This document shows positions 22,006 through 22,827 of a stretch of 22,827 bases of DNA, one piece after another. The position numbers and the translations under genes were made by a program. Source of the stretch: Kipferlia bialata (Eukaryota; Fornicata); the NCBI GenBank assembly GCA_003568945.1, contig BDIP01000080.1:10306-33132 (forward strand). Reading direction: 5' to 3'. The first letter of the stretch is position 1; each line of letters begins with the position of its first letter. The notes below the pieces were generated by a model. That model ran no database searches. It was not told the DNA's origin and saw only the letters and a list, made by a program, of their open reading frames with translations.

Positions 22006-22089
22006 TAATTGTCACCTGACCCCAGGTCCAGTGGGGAGGAGGGCAGTATCAACGGCAGCTCATTCATAGTGGACGAGTCCACAATGTAA
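22..22089 (+). CDS. ABCA-type ABC transporter, 3' part, 69 exons (5' partial)
   Basis: Full-size ABC transporters of subfamily A are single chains (TMD1-NBD1-TMD2-NBD2) that use ATP to move lipids or related molecules across or between membrane leaflets. The spliced frame is about 1,795 codons from a split Gly codon at 22 to TAA at 22087. It begins at the NBD1 D-loop (GLDPIARHTVW). It carries an H-loop (LTSHDMPEAE), the ABCA regulatory-domain motif TSLEEVFINV, a TM helix, a roughly 395-residue extracellular domain, a TM bundle, the post-TM motif YFDAVIP, and a full NBD2 (LLGPNGAGKTT, CPQHDV, LSGGMRRR, VLVLDEPSTGLDP, TTHNMEEAD). All 68 junctions are GT-AG with matching phase and no internal stop, which is strong support for the model. 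The start codon and about the first third of the protein are outside the window. Substrate and membrane cannot be read from the sequence. Least certain parts are exon 13, the exon 19 acceptor and possible extra cassette exons. Confidence 0.93.
276..385 (+). repeat. Two copies of exon 2 head in intron 1
   Basis: CCTAG followed by GAAGTGGGCTCCCCCACCTG (276) and GAAGTGGGACCCCCCACT (366) repeat the acceptor and start of exon 2 at 474. Intron 1 (125-473) is otherwise AT-rich. Confidence 0.85.
633..842 (+). repeat. Copies of exon 2 tail in intron 2
   Basis: GTGGCAATCATGAGCAGG near 633 and GTGGCAATCATGCGCAAGGG near 765 repeat the end of exon 2 (GTGGCAATCATGAGCAAGG). A third remnant, GTAGCAATCAT, lies near 830. 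Confidence 0.8.
1490..1519 (+). other. Candidate in-frame cassette exon (copy of exon 5 tail)
   Basis: Thirty bases bounded by CATAG and GTATTG repeat the end of exon 5 with three substitutions. They translate in the correct phase (1 in, 1 out) to DYVDLAPELE, the same ten residues as the true exon. Inclusion would duplicate the decapeptide without shifting frame. The flanking introns would be 86 and 116 nt. It may be a real extra exon, an optional one, or a decayed duplicate. Confidence 0.4.
1971..2070 (+). repeat. Copies of exon 7 tail in intron 7
   Basis: Bases 1971-2015 repeat the last 36 bases of exon 7 and the donor GTGCGTATGTA with one change (TCTGAG to TCGGAG). A decayed third copy (GACGACTCAGAATCTAAAG) is near 2047. 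Confidence 0.9.
2089..2115 (+). repeat. CT microsatellite
   Basis: A run of TC dinucleotides with one TG interruption in intron 7, just upstream of exon 8. Confidence 0.85.
2300..2640 (+). repeat. Five-copy satellite of exon 8 tail plus donor in intron 8
   Basis: TGTCAGCCAG followed by GT (TT in one copy) recurs at 2300, 2391, 2461, 2539 and, changed to TGTTAGCCAG, 2625. The original is at 2223-2232. Spacing is 77, 91, 70, 78 and 86 bases. Most copies are preceded by CACATACAG and followed by GTAGTTATTAGTAG and a (TA)n stretch, so the repeated unit is exon tail, donor and most of an AT-rich intron segment. Confidence 0.93.
2826..2840 (+). other. Candidate 15-nt micro-exon (copy of exon 9 head)
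   Basis: A CTCACCCCCAG acceptor, then TCCACCGCGACCAAG, then GTCTCC. The copy is 15 nt, phase 0 on both sides, and would add STATK before exon 9 (STETK). More likely a decoy left by duplication than a used exon. Confidence 0.2.
2826..2950 (+). repeat. Two copies of exon 9 head in intron 8
   Basis: CTCACCCCCAG-TCCACCGCGACCAAG at 2826 and CTCACCCCCAG-TCCACTGAGACCAAG at 2932 repeat the start of exon 9 (TCCACCGAGACCAAG at 3009). Both decoys have a better acceptor than the true exon (GATACCAG). Confidence 0.9.
3610..3630 (+). repeat. Copy of exon 12 head
   Basis: CACTAG then CGAGAGGTTCTTGCCTGGGCA repeats the start of exon 12 at 3715 with two changes. Confidence 0.85.
4035..4200 (+). repeat. Three copies of exon 14 head with acceptor
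   Basis: CTTACCCCCAG plus TTCAGCT (4035), CTTCAGCTCTGTGTCTGAC (4092) and CTTCAGCTCTGTATCT (4184) precede the true exon at 4239. CCTCTATGTCTTACCCCCAG-like intron sequence is copied with them. Confidence 0.9.
4092..4112 (+). other. Candidate 21-nt micro-exon (copy of exon 14 head)
   Basis: A CTTACCCCCAG acceptor is followed by 21 bases of exon 14 head (FSSVSD) and a GTATAT donor. Phase 2 is kept on both sides. Two shorter copies at 4035 and 4184 lack this frame-keeping donor. Confidence 0.2.
4834..4852 (+). repeat. Copy of exon 16 tail
   Basis: GCTGTGGGCTGTGGACAG plus GT repeats the end of exon 16 (GCTGTGGGCGGTGGACAG) in intron 16. Confidence 0.85.
4968..4998 (+). repeat. Copy of exon 17 head
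   Basis: AATAG followed by 24 bases identical to the start of exon 17 (GACCCGTTCCTGTGGCCTCA...) about 95 bases upstream of the true acceptor. Confidence 0.92.
5063..5181 (+). other. Exon 17: first transmembrane helix of TMD2 (TM7)
   Basis: A single 119-nt exon (residues 380-419) reads RTRSCGLMGIFLLPFLCLM then ISWLLVAHLFPFMVDLVDE. Basic residues before and acidic residues after give a hydrophobic span of about 27 residues. In ABCA proteins this helix crosses from the cytosol to the outside and is followed by the large extracellular domain, as here. The acceptor is CTCATAATAG. The donor GTAAGG is preceded by GTGG and leaves phase 1. Confidence 0.88.
5231..5245 (+). repeat. Copy of exon 17 tail
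   Basis: GACGAGTATGTAG plus GTAAAT repeats GATGAGTATGTGG plus GTAAGG from the exon 17 donor. Confidence 0.75.
5346..5358 (+). repeat. Copy of exon 18 head
   Basis: CTGACCCCCCAG plus CTGGCTACATCTAT matches the start of exon 18 at 5448 for 12 bases. Confidence 0.8.
5841..6106 (+). repeat. Four copies of exon 19 tail in intron 19
   Basis: Copies of CTGCACACTGCTAGACCAGT plus ACAAGGGTATG end near 5870, 5930, 6054 and 6106; the last is CTAGACCAGTGCAAGGGG. The true exon end is 5779. The copies carry the donor and a following piece such as TGCTTATGAGAGATAT. Confidence 0.93.
6611..6648 (+). repeat. Copy of exon 22 head
   Basis: CTCACCCCAG followed by about 33 bases of exon 22 (CTCTCTGATGTCTCC, ATGTCCAAGCAGGAGA), 96 bases upstream of the true start at 6707. 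If spliced to the nearby GTATAG at 6658 it would be 47 nt and shift frame. Confidence 0.92.
6852..7143 (+). repeat. Four copies of exon 22 tail in intron 22
   Basis: GGCACAGCTCGTGGAGGCAG plus AGGTAC-like copies lie at 6852, 6939, 7040 and 7119. They decay from near-identical to GGTACATATAGTAGAGGTAG, all in one orientation. Spacing is roughly 80-100 bases. Confidence 0.93.
7582..7599 (+). repeat. Copy of exon 24 tail
   Basis: GTATCTGCTACCACAG plus GTATG resembles the exon 24 end GTACCTACTGCTACAG plus GTATG. Confidence 0.65.
7679..7700 (+). repeat. Copy of exon 25 head
   Basis: CTCACCCCAG plus TCGGAGGTCTCTGACATATA repeats the start of exon 25 at 7787 with one change. Confidence 0.9.
7867..7914 (+). 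repeat. Long (TA)n tract in intron 25
   Basis: Near-perfect alternating TA of about 48 bases, broken once by TGAA. It can fold on itself or slip. Confidence 0.9.
7971..7986 (+). repeat. Copy of exon 25 tail
   Basis: GACCCATACCTCACAG plus GTAC repeats the exon 25 end GACCCATACCTCCCAG plus GTAT. Confidence 0.85.
8107..8136 (+). repeat. Copy of exon 26 head
   Basis: CTGCCCCCCAG plus GTGTCAAGGGCCTAGTGGCC and CAGTAC repeats the exon 26 start at 8219. In the true phase it reaches a TAG 34 bases in, so read-through would terminate. Confidence 0.92.
8407..8445 (+). repeat. Copy of exon 26 tail
   Basis: About 41 bases ending TTCGCAACCATCGTAG plus GTATGGC are identical to the end of exon 26 (8280-8320). 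This is the longest perfect duplicate in the window, and the young look suggests a recent event. Confidence 0.95.
8941..9135 (+). repeat. Copies of exon 28 tail in intron 28
   Basis: TACTACATGGAGGAGCCAGG (8941), CAACTACATGGAGGAGCCGG plus AGGTAATT (9014) and a remnant CCTCATGGAGGCGC (9123) repeat AACTACATGGAGGAGCCGGA of exon 28. Confidence 0.9.
9203..9217 (+). other. Candidate 15-nt micro-exon (copy of exon 29 head)
   Basis: A CTGACCCCTAG acceptor, then GCCATCCTCCAGTCT (AILQS; exon 29 starts AILQP) and GTTTTC. Phase 0 in and out. The donor is weak, so use as an exon is doubtful. Confidence 0.15.
9471..9724 (+). repeat. Three 34-nt copies of exon 29 tail in intron 29
   Basis: Copies 9471-9504, 9572-9605 and 9691-9724 are each exactly AG + 34 nt + GT and match the last 34 bases of exon 29, ending ATTCATGCCACC(T/A)ATGACAG. 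Unit spacing is 93, 101 and 119 bases. All keep both a preceding AG and the donor, so each could act as a pseudo-exon; 34 nt would shift frame. Confidence 0.95.
10388..10405 (+). repeat. Copy of exon 33 head
   Basis: CTAACCCCCTAG plus CTGAGTGGCGCTGCCCT repeats the exon 33 acceptor and start at 10498. Confidence 0.9.
10585..10598 (+). repeat. Copy of exon 33 tail
   Basis: ACGAGATGGGGCAG plus GTACTG resembles CGGGACGGGGCAG plus GTACAC at the exon 33 donor. Confidence 0.65.
10660..10689 (+). repeat. Copy of exon 34 head
   Basis: TTAACCCCAG plus GCATCACGGCCTCCTTCCAG and CCCTTCAAGTAC repeats the exon 34 start at 10753 with two changes. Confidence 0.92.
10956..10976 (+). repeat. Copy of exon 34 tail
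   Basis: TGCATAACAGCCAG plus GTGGGG repeats AGCATATCAGCCAG plus GTGGAG from the exon 34 donor. Confidence 0.75.
11281..11304 (+). repeat. Copy of exon 35 tail
   Basis: CTCGGATACGACGTGGCCCT then A and TGTGAGTG repeats the exon 35 end (CTCGGATACGACATGGCCCT, GTGTGAGTG). Confidence 0.9.
11381..11404 (+). repeat. Copy of exon 36 head
   Basis: CTGACCCAG plus GCACCTGCATGACACTGTTC repeats the exon 36 start at 11483 with one change. Confidence 0.92.
11606..11632 (+). repeat. Copy of exon 36 tail
   Basis: GACGCAATCACAAG plus GTATCGGC is identical to the exon 36 end and the first eight bases of intron 36. Confidence 0.9.
11747..11870 (+). repeat. Two copies of exon 37 head
   Basis: GTCAGCCCAG plus GGTGTCCTTCCTGGCC (11747) and TTCCCCAG plus GATGTCCTTCCTGGCCCT (11854) precede the true start at 11936. 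Both have plausible acceptors. Confidence 0.9.
12073..12088 (+). repeat. Copy of exon 37 tail
   Basis: TCCCCAACACTAAG plus GTTC repeats CTGCCCAACACTAAG plus GTAC. Confidence 0.75.
12817..12831 (+). repeat. Copy of exon 40 tail
   Basis: GTCATGTCCAAGAAG plus GTGGG resembles GTCATACCAAAGAAG plus GTTGG at the exon 40 donor. Confidence 0.65.
13497..13517 (+). other. Candidate 21-nt micro-exon (copy of exon 43 head)
   Basis: CATGACCCAG, then 21 bases of exon 43 head with changes, then GTATTA. It reads PDPFMH within phase 1 in and out (exon 43: PDAFMP). Just to the left, GAGTACATGA matches the tail of exon 42, so the copy may be a chimera of both exons. Confidence 0.2.
13733..13759 (+). repeat. 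Copy of exon 43 tail
   Basis: Twenty-seven bases (GTGATAGCAGCCAGGGAGAC, ATACGAG) are identical to the end of exon 43 and are followed by GTGGGA. If entered in phase 0 from the AG at 13732-13733 the first codon is TGA. Confidence 0.93.
14560..14584 (+). repeat. Copy of exon 46 tail
   Basis: GAGAGGGAAGACGTTGCAG plus GTTGG repeats GAGAGGGACGACTTTGCAG plus GTATA. Confidence 0.88.
14593..14657 (+). repeat. 15-bp minisatellite in intron 46
   Basis: CATATGTACATACCC occurs about four times in a row; the fourth unit is CATTTGTATATACCC. Confidence 0.92.
14832..14932 (+). repeat. Two copies of exon 47 tail
   Basis: ACACCCAGAGCAGCAGTGCAG (14832) and ACCAGACCAGCAGTGCTAG plus GTGTGT (14907) repeat ACACCCAGAGCAGTGCCAG plus GTGTGT. 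Confidence 0.85.
15009..15022 (+). repeat. Copy of exon 48 head
   Basis: CACCCAG plus GTCCAACCAGAGT repeats the start of exon 48 at 15103. Confidence 0.85.
15043..15076 (+). repeat. (TA)n tract in intron 47
   Basis: Uninterrupted TA dinucleotides for about 34 bases between the exon 48 head copy and exon 48. Confidence 0.9.
15241..15262 (+). repeat. Copy of exon 48 tail
   Basis: CTACATTCCTGGTCAACCAG plus GTGTGG repeats CCACATTCCTAGTCAACCAG plus GTACTG. Confidence 0.9.
15447..15473 (+). other. Candidate in-frame cassette exon (copy of exon 49 head)
   Basis: Twenty-seven bases with a full CTCACCCCCAG acceptor and a GTATGC donor repeat the head of exon 49. They read SVSGLSLGL in phase 0 in and 0 out, so inclusion would give two tandem SVSGLSLG blocks in the disordered linker. 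The acceptor is as good as that of exon 49. Confidence 0.4.
15693..15716 (+). repeat. Copy of exon 49 tail
   Basis: TCAGTCAGTGGACACCAG plus GTGGGG repeats TCAGTCAGTGACCACCAG plus GTGGGG. Confidence 0.88.
16101..16391 (+). other. Intron 51, little structure
   Basis: AT-rich intron with one short copy of the exon 51 tail (ACCACCAATAG plus GTACAC at 16181-16197). Nothing else is recognised in its remaining bases. Confidence 0.7.
16903..17070 (+). repeat. Three copies of exon 54 tail in intron 54
   Basis: GACGTCATGGATGAAAG (near 16904), GACGTCATGGATGAGAG (near 16978) and ATAGACGTCATGGATTAGAG (near 17051), each followed by GTGGGG or GTATGG, repeat ATAGATGTGATGGATGAGAG plus GTATG. Each copy carries TGGCATT(A/G)(C/T)TG-like flanks, so intron sequence was duplicated too. 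Confidence 0.92.
17305..17326 (+). repeat. Copy of exon 55 tail
   Basis: GCAGAAGTACTACCCACCCAG plus GTAC, identical to the last 21 bases of exon 55. Confidence 0.92.
17571..17671 (+). repeat. Copies of exon 56 tail (Walker A end)
   Basis: CAATGGGGCAG plus GTCAGTCC (17574) repeats TAATGGGGCAG plus GTCAGGCC. A decayed form, TGTAGGGCAAGTTAGTC, is at 17652. The rest of intron 56 to 17893 shows no further structure that I can see. Confidence 0.75.
18002..18029 (+). repeat. Copy of exon 58 head
   Basis: CCATCAG plus GGGCACTGCCTCTGTGTCAG and GTGACAAT repeats the start of exon 58 at 18080 with two changes. Confidence 0.92.
18391..18427 (+). repeat. (TA)n tract in intron 59
   Basis: TA repeats with one TG interruption, flanked by two copies of GTGTAATAC(T/C)TACTATATA (18375 and near 18435). 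Confidence 0.85.
18717..18740 (+). repeat. Copy of exon 61 head
   Basis: CTGACACCCAG followed by 24 bases identical to the exon 61 start (ACTGTCTCTAGGCATAGCCC, TGAT) at 18809. The decoy acceptor has a better CTGAC box than the true one (CTAATATCCCAG). Confidence 0.95.
19001..19130 (+). repeat. Two copies of exon 62 head (D-loop)
   Basis: CCCAG plus CGGTCTAGACCCCATGACCA (19001) and CCCCAG plus CGGCCTAGACCCCATGACCA (19107) repeat the GLDPMTR coding start of exon 62 at 19193. Confidence 0.95.
19309..19336 (+). repeat. (TA)n tract in intron 62
   Basis: TATATACTATATATA-type sequence. A related tract at 19400-19450 sits between the two exon 62 tail copies, so the AT stretch was duplicated with them. 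Confidence 0.85.
19338..19511 (+). repeat. Two copies of exon 62 tail (to H-loop)
   Basis: Copies 19338-19389 and 19457-19508 repeat about 50 bases of exon 62 from AGACAATCGACAAGGCCAAG to the H-loop codons CACAAT plus GTGAGT. The copies read CTACTGTTGACAACACACAA and CTATTACTCACTACACACAA. Entered from the preceding ATATAG they start with TAG. Confidence 0.94.
19699..19719 (+). repeat. Copy of exon 63 head
   Basis: CTGTAG plus ATGGAGGAGCCGATGCCCT repeats the exon 63 start (ATGGAGGAGGCCGATGCCCT) with one base deleted. Confidence 0.88.
19926..20212 (+). repeat. Four copies of exon 63 tail in intron 63
   Basis: GAAGATAGGCGTCATGGTGG plus CAGGTAT recurs ending near 19948, 20041 (ACATTGGCGTCGTGGTGGCA), 20118 (CAGAAGATAGGCGTCCTGGT) and 20212. 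The last copy has CAGGAAG, losing the GT donor. Confidence 0.95.
20349..20466 (+). repeat. Two copies of exon 64 head
   Basis: CTCACCCTAG plus GCCAGATGAAGGCCATC (20349) and CTCACTCCCAG plus GCCAGATGAAGGCCATTGGG (20446) repeat the exon 64 start at 20545. Confidence 0.93.
20698..20714 (+). repeat. Copy of exon 64 tail
   Basis: ACAACCATACATAACAG plus GTATGA repeats ACAACCATACACAACAG plus GTATAG. Confidence 0.9.
20866..20976 (+). repeat. Two copies of exon 65 tail
   Basis: CTCCCAGGAGACACCCGTGA plus CAGGTA (20866) and CTCCCAGGGAAACCCGTGAC plus AGGTAT (20953) repeat the exon 65 donor region. Confidence 0.93.
21090..21290 (+). repeat. Short tandem repeats in intron 66
   Basis: TCACTCCTTG is repeated about three times near 21098-21128. 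From 21213 to 21290 a roughly 30-base unit (ACTGGTATATGCTTGTATAC) is repeated about 2.5 times. Neither resembles the neighbouring exons. Confidence 0.85.
21534..21552 (+). repeat. Copy of exon 67 tail
   Basis: GTAGGAGACATCGGCAG plus GTGG repeats GCAGGAGACATCGGCAG plus GTGG. Confidence 0.9.
21781..21801 (+). repeat. Copy of exon 68 tail
   Basis: AGTGGGACAGGATGAGGAGG repeats AGTGGGACAGAATGAGGAGA; here the donor is degraded. Confidence 0.85.
21961..22007 (+). repeat. (TA)n tract before the last exon
   Basis: About 45 bases of TA repeats with single-base breaks, 18 bases before exon 69. Confidence 0.88.
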
Positions 22090-22093
22090 ATAG
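22085..22093 (+). promoter_or_regulatory. Possible UAAA 3'-end signal overlapping the stop
   Basis: The sequence TGTAAATAG places UAAA across the TAA stop. In Trichomonas a UAAA that can include the stop codon acts as the polyadenylation signal. By analogy this could set a very short 3' UTR, but the organism is not confirmed. Confidence 0.25.
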
Positions 22094-22629
22094 ACGCTGG
22101 ACAGGTTCCATAACATTGGCCTTGCCTGAGTGGATTCTGCACCAAGTGTCGGTGGGTATGGGTGTGTGAGTATATGCGTGTGGTAGAGTGATCGAGAGAG
22201 AACGTCCATGGCTGAAAACAATAGATAATAGGACGATGCGAAGTGACAAGAGGCTACTTGCCCATTTACGGGTCACTTTGGGTGTCAAAAGGAGTGATGG
22301 TATCAAAAGACACATTTTTGTGAGAGGATGAAAGGGTCCTTCTCGCATCATACCCTCTTCACATCCACACTAATAATAGCCCCACTGCATACCATCCTCT
22401 GACTGAGTGGTAGAGTGTGCAGGTGCGTGGGGTAGATAACATATTGTGTGGTTGTGAGGGTTGCTCCTCTTGATGGTATAAGCTGATGGCTGTTAGAGTT
22501 AGTGGTAACCCTATTCACGTGTAGTTACATCTGCCCAGCATAGGCTCTACCCACCTTAGGTGTAGGTGTATGTGCACTAAGATTGTCTAGTAGCTACACA
22601 CCCCTCCCCCTCTCCTCATCTGACTCCAG
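22090..22629. other. Downstream sequence without a recognised gene
   Basis: Less AT-rich than the introns and without exon-copy repeats. I see no splice-bounded open frame here that resembles the exons. The reverse-strand open frame in 22064-22351 overlaps the coding end of exon 69 and shows no recognisable protein. Confidence 0.6.
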
Positions 22630-22711
22630 ATATGGGCCGCATCCACATCCCCCTCCCTGCCTCGTTCAACGTGGCAGCACACCTCAGAATGGCATGCATG
22701 ATACACACATG
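22630..22711 (+). other. Exon-like segment downstream (possible first exon of next gene)
   Basis: CTGACTCCAG precedes and GTGAGA follows an 82-nt GC-rich stretch with an ATG at 22632 that reads MGRIHIPLPASFNVAAHLRM and on to HT without a stop before the donor. Base composition matches the exons. It could be the start of another gene, an alternative 3' exon of this one, or chance. The protein is not recognised. Confidence 0.3.
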
Positions 22712-22745
22712 GTGAGACAGGACATGGCACCGGTGTCTCATCGGT

Positions 22746-22783
22746 CTCTCTCTCTCTCTCTTTTTCTTCTTTTCTCTCCCTCC

Positions 22784-22827
<44 letters not shown>
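22746..22827 (+). repeat. CT-rich tract and 43-base poly-C at the window end
   Basis: A TC microsatellite and T/C-rich stretch lead into an uninterrupted C run from 22785 to the last base. A homopolymer of this length at a sequence end is typical of a failed assembly or a low-complexity sequencing artefact. Confidence 0.9.

Larger units (their letters stand above)
20545..22089 (+). other. Exons 64-69: regulatory domain 2 and C-terminal tail
   Basis: Exons 20545-20653, 20754-20812, 21014-21072, 21319-21433, 21668-21725 and 22026-22089. FHLKARYGSGYIISVK matches the post-NBD K-x-R-Y-G-x-G-Y-x-L segment and mirrors AKFGTGFVISV after NBD1. Exon 67 (VAFEYGLVFSSLEGAFLNVV) is the second copy of the ABCA regulatory motif S-L-E-x-x-F. 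The tail (TNEESDVSVPEWDRMRRGR, then SSGEEGSINGS and FIVDESTM) is short and acidic with one basic patch. The stop is TAA. The next bases make TAAATAG, so a UAAA overlaps the stop. Confidence 0.88.

Noticed and set aside
22064-22351. Reverse-strand open frame of 95 codons at the 3' end
   Set aside because: It overlaps the end of exon 69, has no recognisable protein features and no exon-like composition.

Overview
The window is one gene, read left to right on the + strand. It is the 3' part of a full-size ABCA-type (ABC subfamily A) membrane transporter, cut into 69 very small exons by 68 introns. Every exon was traced by hand through GT-AG boundaries. Phases agree at all 68 junctions and give one open frame of about 1,795 residues from position 22 to a TAA at 22087-22089. 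Mean exon length is about 78 nt and mean intron about 245 nt. Exons are GC-rich and introns AT-rich, with many (TA)n tracts. The left edge cuts the gene inside its first nucleotide-binding domain (NBD1), so the start codon, TMD1, the first extracellular domain and the NBD1 Walker A, signature and Walker B motifs lie upstream.

Layout: rest of NBD1, D-loop to H-loop (exons 1-3, 22-954); regulatory domain 1 (exons 4-11, 1088-3474); cytosolic linker (exons 12-16, 3715-4716); first helix of TMD2 (exon 17, 5063-5181); large extracellular domain 2 (exons 18-33, 5448-10549); TMD2 helix bundle (exons 34-41, 10753-13110); an unusually long acidic, Ser-rich linker (exons 42-54, 13328-16830); a complete canonical NBD2 (exons 55-64, 17164-20653); regulatory domain 2 and tail (exons 64-69, to 22089). 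After the stop are about 740 bases with no clear gene, one exon-like segment near 22630, and a run of 43 C at the right edge.

The organism is a eukaryote with the standard code. Most introns end in a CTNAC/CTNAT box only a few bases before the AG (CTCACCCCCAG, CTGACCCCAG, CTAACCCCTTAG). This resembles the fused branch-point/acceptor motif of metamonads such as Trichomonas and Giardia. With the extreme intron density, an intron-rich free-living fornicate (Kipferlia-like) is my best guess; this is inference.

The most striking feature is in the introns. About two-thirds of exons have one to five partial copies of their own first or last 10-50 bases inside the adjacent intron, always in the same orientation and keeping the splice junction: exon tail plus GT donor, or CTNACCCCAG acceptor plus exon head. 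I count more than 80 by eye. The introns appear to have grown by repeated tandem duplication of units spanning exon-intron boundaries, leaving decoy splice sites and some in-frame candidate cassette exons.
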